Part shown: one piece after another, positions 60,901-64,000 of the stretch
Layout: each line of letters begins with the position of its first letter
How positions within the stretch are numbered: the stretch's first letter is position 1
Assembly (NCBI RefSeq): GCF_905475465.1
Contig: NC_062259.1
Location: 12,162,501 to 12,226,500, forward strand
Reading direction: 5' to 3'
DNA length: 64,000 bases
DNA from: Pieris napi
Taxonomy: Eukaryota > Arthropoda > Insecta > Lepidoptera > Pieridae
Translations under genes and position numbers: made by a program
Notes under the pieces: generated by a model
The model's database searches: none
Seen by the model: only the letters and a program-made list of their open reading frames with translations
Told to the model about the DNA's origin: nothing

Positions 60901-63900
60901 CATAATGTATTTGTTGTCTTATCAATTTTCTTTTTTTATCTTAGCTAGACCGGTGTCACGAATAGCAGAATAAGTATTTAAAAAAACTAAAGAATCGACT
61001 GTTAGGCGGTACGATGTTCGCCAGGCCAGCTAGTAATATTATAATGAAATCACCTCATGCCTCGACTATGGACCGCCTCCCCTTTACCCTTCTCTCTGAT
61101 TAAAGAATTTGTCTATAAATTAGTAAAACTTCGCAATAATTGAATCTTGAAGTTTTCCCTAAATTTAATGATATCAAGGATTTCTGCTTATCAGTGTATT
61201 ATTTTCGGAATATTTATTTGTATATAAACACTAGCTGCCCCCGCGAACTTCGTTTCTCCTTAATGCATAGCCTACCTTTTTAGTACATACCAATATACAT
61301 CGACACTTAGGGGTTTGAAAGATAGATAGTAGCCAATTCTCAGACTTACTGAATATGCATAAAAAATTTCATAAGAATCGGTCGAACCGTTTCGGACACG
61401 AGAATTTTATATATTAGATTGTTGGTCTATTACTTTAATTGCCATTGTACTAACTATAAATTACTAATTGAGATTACAAAAATAATTGAGAACTGGCAGT
61501 AAATGTAAAATTAGAAGCATTAATATGTACTGACGAGTCATAAGTGTAAATTATGTTACTTATATGATTAAATGATTTTTTTACTTTACATTAATAAATT
61601 GTTTATTGCAATAATTAAAACACTTGAAATGTTGATATATTAAAGCGATTTAATAGTTTATTTTGTACGTATATGTTTATGTGTACGTTATATACTCACC
61701 AATTATTCTGTTTCCAATGTTCTGGCGAATTCTCCTTAAAAAAGTCTTGCGCTCTATTTCTCAATTCCGAACCTTTTAGCAACAAAAGTTGTATAATATA
61801 GAGACACACCTGACTCTCATTTCCGTCTGGGTTCGGTCGTAATACCTGAATAAATATACAATATATATAGTTATACTACTTATGTCACTTTTTATCGCAG
61901 CGTCAAAATAATTTGTAAGAAAAAGACGACTGTTAATAATTATCTTCTTATAGTTTAGGAAATAGGTGAATCAATAATAAGCATTTTGACAAGATTTTAA
62001 TAACATGATGATGATATCAACTCCTACAGACTGTTTTCCCTAGGACCAACAACAAATTCCCCTAAATATCGGTGAAAAGCCCTAAGTGTTTGATGAGTTT
62101 GTGAGGTAATTTCAAATATGAATTAAAAATAAATACAAGTAGGTAAATAGCTGTTATTTTGAGGTTGGAGTGTTAGTATTTTGACATTTCTGTTATTCCA
62201 TACTTGGCATTTATATTTGGTTTAGTTTGATTGATTTCAATATTACATTAATATACCCCTAAAAATTGGGCTTAACAAATGTACCCCCTAAAACACCCCC
62301 TGTACCACTTTACCCCTAAATTTAGGGGAAACCTCCCAAGGTGGCATATTGACATTTCAATTATTGCCACACTTAAGGTTTCTATTTGGTTTAGTTTGAA
62401 TGGCTTCGAGGCTTAATATCATGTATAGAATCGTGCGTTTTTAAGGATAAATAAATATTTTGTTAAAAAATACCCCAGGACACCTAGACTCCCCCTAAAT
62501 TTAGGGGAATACACCCAAGGTGACATCACTGAGCTAATAGTCCCCACACTAGGGATTTATTAAGCCTCGAATCCAATCAAACTAAACCAAATATAAACGC
62601 CAAGTGTGGCAATAACTGAAATATCAAAATACTCCAAAATCGAAATTGTATACTAATTTATGAAAATTTATCCCCTCAAAAGTTTACAACAAAAACGTTA
62701 GGGATTTTTAAGTTGGTTCTAGGGGCACATTGTCTAGGAGCTGACATCTCAGTATTAGCTACCATTTTTTTTAAATATATTAATATAGAAAAGCGTTCCT
62801 ATGCGCAAAACTTTACACGAGATTATAGAAAGTTAAACTCACTAGACACAAAACCAGACGATCTATTGTAACGATGTTATATTTCCAAATAATATCGTTG
62901 ATTGCTTCGACACATTTGTTAATATGAGGGCCCCCGGCTGGATTCGTCACTTCGAACATTAAATAATCGCAGAATTTCCTTAAATGCGCTGACAGAGCTC
63001 TAGCTCCAATACGCTCCAGAATTCTAAATAAAAAAAAGACTTAAGATGAGATTGAGAACGAGAACTGTGACTTCCATGAGACTATTCTTTTGTTTTGTTT
63101 CATTATCAGACGTCAAGGCAGAATACAAAATACGATCCTTATCACCTCGACGTCCGACGTTCCACAACTGAGCATTTTTCAAGGCAGTTTTTGCCGTGCA
63201 CCACCGCTATGTGGAACCAGCTGCCCACTGAAGTATTTCCGAACCAATTCGACTTAGGGTCCGTCAAGAAAAGACCGTACCAATTCTTGAAAGGCCGGCA
63301 ACGCACTTGCGAGCCTTCTGGCAAGTCCATGGGCGGCAGTGTCACTTAACATCAGGTGAGCCTCCTGCCCATTTGCTGCCTATTACATAATGGAAAAAAC
63401 ATTTTCAGTGTTACCTAGGTATATACAGTGTAAACTCTTTATAACGAATTTAAAGAAATCGAGCATTTAATTTCGTTTTAGAGAACTCTATACGGAAGGA
63501 AGAGAAAAAAAATTAACCAATTACAATAATTTCTAATTTTATTAAAAAATTGTAATTGAAAAAATTGTACTTCCTCAATTTTTTTGAGGACACTACCTGC
63601 AGTTCTGCTTGTAAAATCGCTTCTTTTTCCAAATGGTAGCAACAGCAGTTGGACTGAGGCCTAAACGTATTCCAACATCACTTTTTTTTAGGGAGGTTTT
63701 CGTTAGAACAAATGACGTTATAAAAAGGTTACACTGTATATATTGAAATTTTCTATATATATATCAATGGGACATGTGACAGCGAATTACCTAAATCAAA
63801 ATGGACCAGATATTTCGTTTCGGAAATCAAACAAAGAACGTCCAGATTAATTAAATAAAATTACAACCAAGCTGTCAACAATGATAATTGTATAAACATA

Positions 63901-64000
63901 AAAAAAAAAATATTTTAATTACTTACTTAAACGCAATCGGATTAATTCGATTCGTCTCAAAAATCATCTTCCAAAGGAGACAGAGGAAAAGCGGCGTTCC
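54822..64000 (-). CDS. MED23: Mediator subunit 23 (MED23), C-terminal 558 residues, nine exons
   Basis: Exons on the minus strand are 64000-63927 (cut by the window edge), 63023-62843, 61845-61700, 58010-57787, 57300-57034, 56797-56639, 56392-56107, 55783-55577 and 54954-54822. All phases agree and no internal stop occurs. The product follows the C-terminal 40% of animal MED23 in order: PLFLCLLWKM, LERIGARAL, WKYNIVTIDRL, KENSPEHW, NVCLRF, YNTLHYYE, DWRFNEYPNPSAH, PEAYWIVLYDRI, HLVGPFLQRF, DPICDLLYHIKYMF and RKLRPALQMRLRFITH. Known role: a tail-module subunit of Mediator in the nucleus, linking transcription factors to RNA polymerase II. Two introns use the unusual donor GTATCC. The N-terminal part lies beyond the right edge. 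Confidence 0.96.
55049..55259. mobile_element. pogo/Tigger-type MITE in last MED23 intron
   Basis: The ends CAGTTAACCCCCTTATAACTC and, inverted, CAGTGACATCCCTCCTATAA are related inverted repeats. The left flank is TA, but TC follows the right end, so the target duplication has decayed. Interior motifs AATAACGCG recur. Length 211 bp, no coding. Confidence 0.75.
55470..55520 (-). mobile_element. decayed LINE N1 fragment in last MED23 intron
   Basis: GGTTCGCTAGTGCGTTACCG followed by GCCTT is a diverged reverse complement of the N1 AAGGCCGGCAACGCACTCGC block, with GTTAAGTGACACGG next to it. Confidence 0.5.
55577..55783 (-). CDS. MED23: MED23 penultimate coding exon
   Basis: Follows acceptor TTCCAG and encodes FVKERLSPEIHTESQLIYLC, HLVGPFLQRFNSDISRAVME through to HLDFIDPICDL. 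Donor GTATCC splits a Leu codon. Unspliced reading would append YPFNIWI and stop at 55552. Confidence 0.93.
55831..56050 (+). mobile_element. truncated Helitron in MED23 intron
   Basis: TAATATATAAAATTCTCGTG and CATACTCCTCCGAAATGGTT match the 5' part of the copy at 35305-35624. The 3' hairpin and CTAG end are absent. Confidence 0.65.
56107..56392 (-). CDS. MED23: MED23 exon (PEAYWIVLYDRI block)
   Basis: Follows acceptor TTTCAG, completes Gly, and encodes FIVIPATKIQLWINAIGIIM, ASLPEAYWIVLYDRIVELTT, FSLTLALTHAFWYHAGAG and LITQMP, ending in a split Thr codon before GTAAGT. Confidence 0.95.
56639..56797 (-). CDS. MED23: MED23 exon (DWRFNEYPNPSAH block)
   Basis: Acceptor ATATAG was chosen because it restores VDTM, as in other MED23 proteins. 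The exon encodes MTGHSHFPITDWRFNEYPNP, SAHCLYVTCVELMTLPVPPA and NNLLDVVTK, with donor GTAATA. Confidence 0.92.
57034..57300 (-). CDS. MED23: MED23 exon (YNTLHYYE block)
   Basis: Follows acceptor TTTCAG, completes Glu, and encodes RPVSFLYNTLHYYETKLRDK, KRKLVSAVYGALKEVRPAGW and on to YYLSLVTRMVD. The donor is GTATCC. Reading past it gives a stop within three codons, which supports splicing here. Confidence 0.93.
57787..58010 (-). CDS. MED23: MED23 exon (NVCLRF block)
   Basis: Follows acceptor TTATAG, completes Trp, and encodes YEKHLAFHRKYPEKFAPEEA, then PVYLSNVCLRFIPVLDIVVH and HLGHLYKFH. Ends with one base of a split Glu codon before GTAAGT. Confidence 0.95.
58480..58760 (+). pseudogene. LINE reverse transcriptase remnant
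   Basis: The plus strand at about 58597-58635 reads LTHLRFADAVCL, a decayed form of the RT catalytic motif (normally FADD), preceded by KKVF-like sequence. Further on, IDNDLIEDVEE resembles the RTE-type segment after the motif. Stops and frameshifts are present, and one catalytic Asp has been lost. It lies in a MED23 intron. Confidence 0.6.
59881..60208. mobile_element. MITE with perfect 15-bp inverted ends
   Basis: ACGTGATAACGTCTT at 59881-59895 is exactly inverted at 60194-60208. The interior is GC-richer (ACGAGCGCGATCGCAGG, AGAGACGGACCGATCTCCCG). The 66-codon frame inside is probably chance. No clear target duplication, so the superfamily is unassigned. Confidence 0.75.
60651..61033 (+). 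mobile_element. Helitron-like repeat, second subfamily, copy 2
   Basis: It contains AAACGGCTTGACCGATTTGG near the left and ends GACTGTTAGGCGGTACGATG, TTCGCCAGGCCAGCTAG followed by T. Internal blocks match 27774-28062 in reverse. The 5' boundary is approximate. Confidence 0.68.
61231..61418 (-). mobile_element. non-autonomous Helitron in MED23 intron
   Basis: On the minus strand it starts TCTAATATATAAAATTCTCG and ends GCGGGGGCAGCTAG, between A and T. Length 188 bp. The 5' end matches 10449 and 35305, but the 3' end differs (GCGAACTTCG type), so the subfamily is a mosaic. Confidence 0.8.
61485..61590 (-). repeat. dispersed repeat R1, inverted copy in MED23 intron
   Basis: GAGAACTGGCAGTAAATGTA, then CTGACGAGTCATAAGTG and GATTAAATGATTTTTT are the reverse complement of the blocks at 2025-2190. 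Confidence 0.65.
61700..61845 (-). CDS. MED23: MED23 exon (KENSPEHW block)
   Basis: Follows acceptor ATTCAG and encodes VLRPNPDGNESQVCLYIIQL through FFKENSPEHWKQNN, with a split Trp codon at the end (TG before GTGAGT). Confidence 0.95.
62003..62770. repeat. complex repeat P1 with direct and inverted units in MED23 intron
   Basis: Units containing TTGACATTTC, TATTTGGTTTAGTTTGA and ACCCCTAAATTTAGGGGA recur at about 62180-62330 and 62345-62520 in direct order, and at about 62560-62640 inverted. The outer ends are also inverted relatives (CAACTCCTACAGACTGTTTT against AATGTGCCCCTAGAACCAAC). This is probably a fold-back transposon with nested arms. Confidence 0.65.
62843..63023 (-). CDS. MED23: MED23 exon (ILERIGARAL block)
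   Basis: Follows acceptor ATTTAG, completes Lys, and encodes 60 residues including ILERIGARALSAHLRKFCDY, NKCVEAINDIIWKYNIVTID and RLVLCL. Ends phase 0 before GTGAGT. Confidence 0.95.
63095..63395 (+). pseudogene. LINE family N1 ORF2 C terminus and 3' end
   Basis: The frame reads YHLDVRRSTTEHFSRQFLPC, TTAMWNQLPTEVFPNQFDLG and FLKGRQRTCEPSGKSMGG, a C-terminal pattern common in insect Jockey/CR1-type LINEs. The tail GTGTCACTTAACATCAGGTG and AGCCTCCTGCCCATTTGC follows. It lies in the MED23 intron between the first two exons seen here and is 5' truncated. Confidence 0.75.
63426..63736 (-). mobile_element. pogo/Tigger transposon derivative with helix-turn-helix remnant
   Basis: Inverted ends CAGTGTAAACTCTTTATAACG and CAGTGTAACCTTTTTATAACG lie between TA dinucleotides (63424-63425 and 63737-63738), as expected for Tc1/mariner-pogo elements. 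Minus strand 63682-63593 reads SDVGIRLGLSPTAVATIWKK, then KRFYKQNCR and stop, resembling the N-terminal DNA-binding helix-turn-helix of pogo-type transposases. The catalytic region is absent, so it is an internal deletion derivative. Confidence 0.82.
63927..64000 (-). CDS. MED23: MED23 exon (partial at window edge)
   Basis: Encodes GTPLFLCLLWKMIFETNRIN and PIAF, then two bases of a split Lys codon, before donor GTAAGT. It matches the conserved PLFLCLLWKM block. The 5' boundary is outside the window. Confidence 0.94.

Noticed and set aside
1..64000. CRISPR arrays, operons, Shine-Dalgarno sites, bacterial terminators
   Set aside because: The window is nuclear DNA of an insect; no regularly spaced repeat array or prokaryotic gene organisation is present.

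Overview
This is an AT-rich eukaryotic window, almost certainly from a moth or butterfly. Two ancient animal genes can be rebuilt exon by exon on the minus strand, with GT-AG introns. The non-coding DNA is full of repeat types common in Lepidoptera: tRNA-derived SINEs, small Helitrons ending in CTAG, Harbinger-like, hAT and pogo/Tigger MITEs, and LINE 3' ends. There are no operons or bacterial signals. The species cannot be named from the sequence alone.

Layout, left to right. Positions 1-15399 hold no recognisable host gene, only degraded mobile elements. At 15400-16425 (minus) lies an unspliced Pro/Ser-rich open frame of 341 codons with three internal repeats, a candidate orphan gene. At 17396-50550 (minus) is a complete failed axon connections (fax) gene: six coding exons, 372 residues, with a 29.35 kb first intron that holds most of the window's mobile elements. 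A TATA-less core promoter candidate (Inr plus DPE at the canonical spacing) lies at 50663-50697. At 54822-64000 (minus) are the last nine coding exons of Mediator subunit 23 (558 C-terminal residues); its 5' part lies beyond the right edge. MED23 and fax are head-to-tail, about 4.1 kb apart. They have no known functional link: MED23 is a nuclear transcription co-activator subunit and fax is a GST/metaxin-like protein tied to axon development.

Mobile elements are the main secondary story. Several can be delimited to the base by target-site duplications: three related Harbinger-type MITEs (TTA/TAA), one more with a different end, a 925-bp hAT element with an 8-bp duplication, a pogo/Tigger derivative that still encodes part of its helix-turn-helix, and four Helitrons between A and T. 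The most striking are two 241-bp fold-back elements with 106-bp arms in fax intron 1. Their between-copy differences are mirrored in both arms and their loops are in opposite orientation. I saw no clear sign of a wholly new biological system. The best candidates for new biology are the fold-back pair, the repeat-containing orphan ORF, and the duplicated fax 5' leader.
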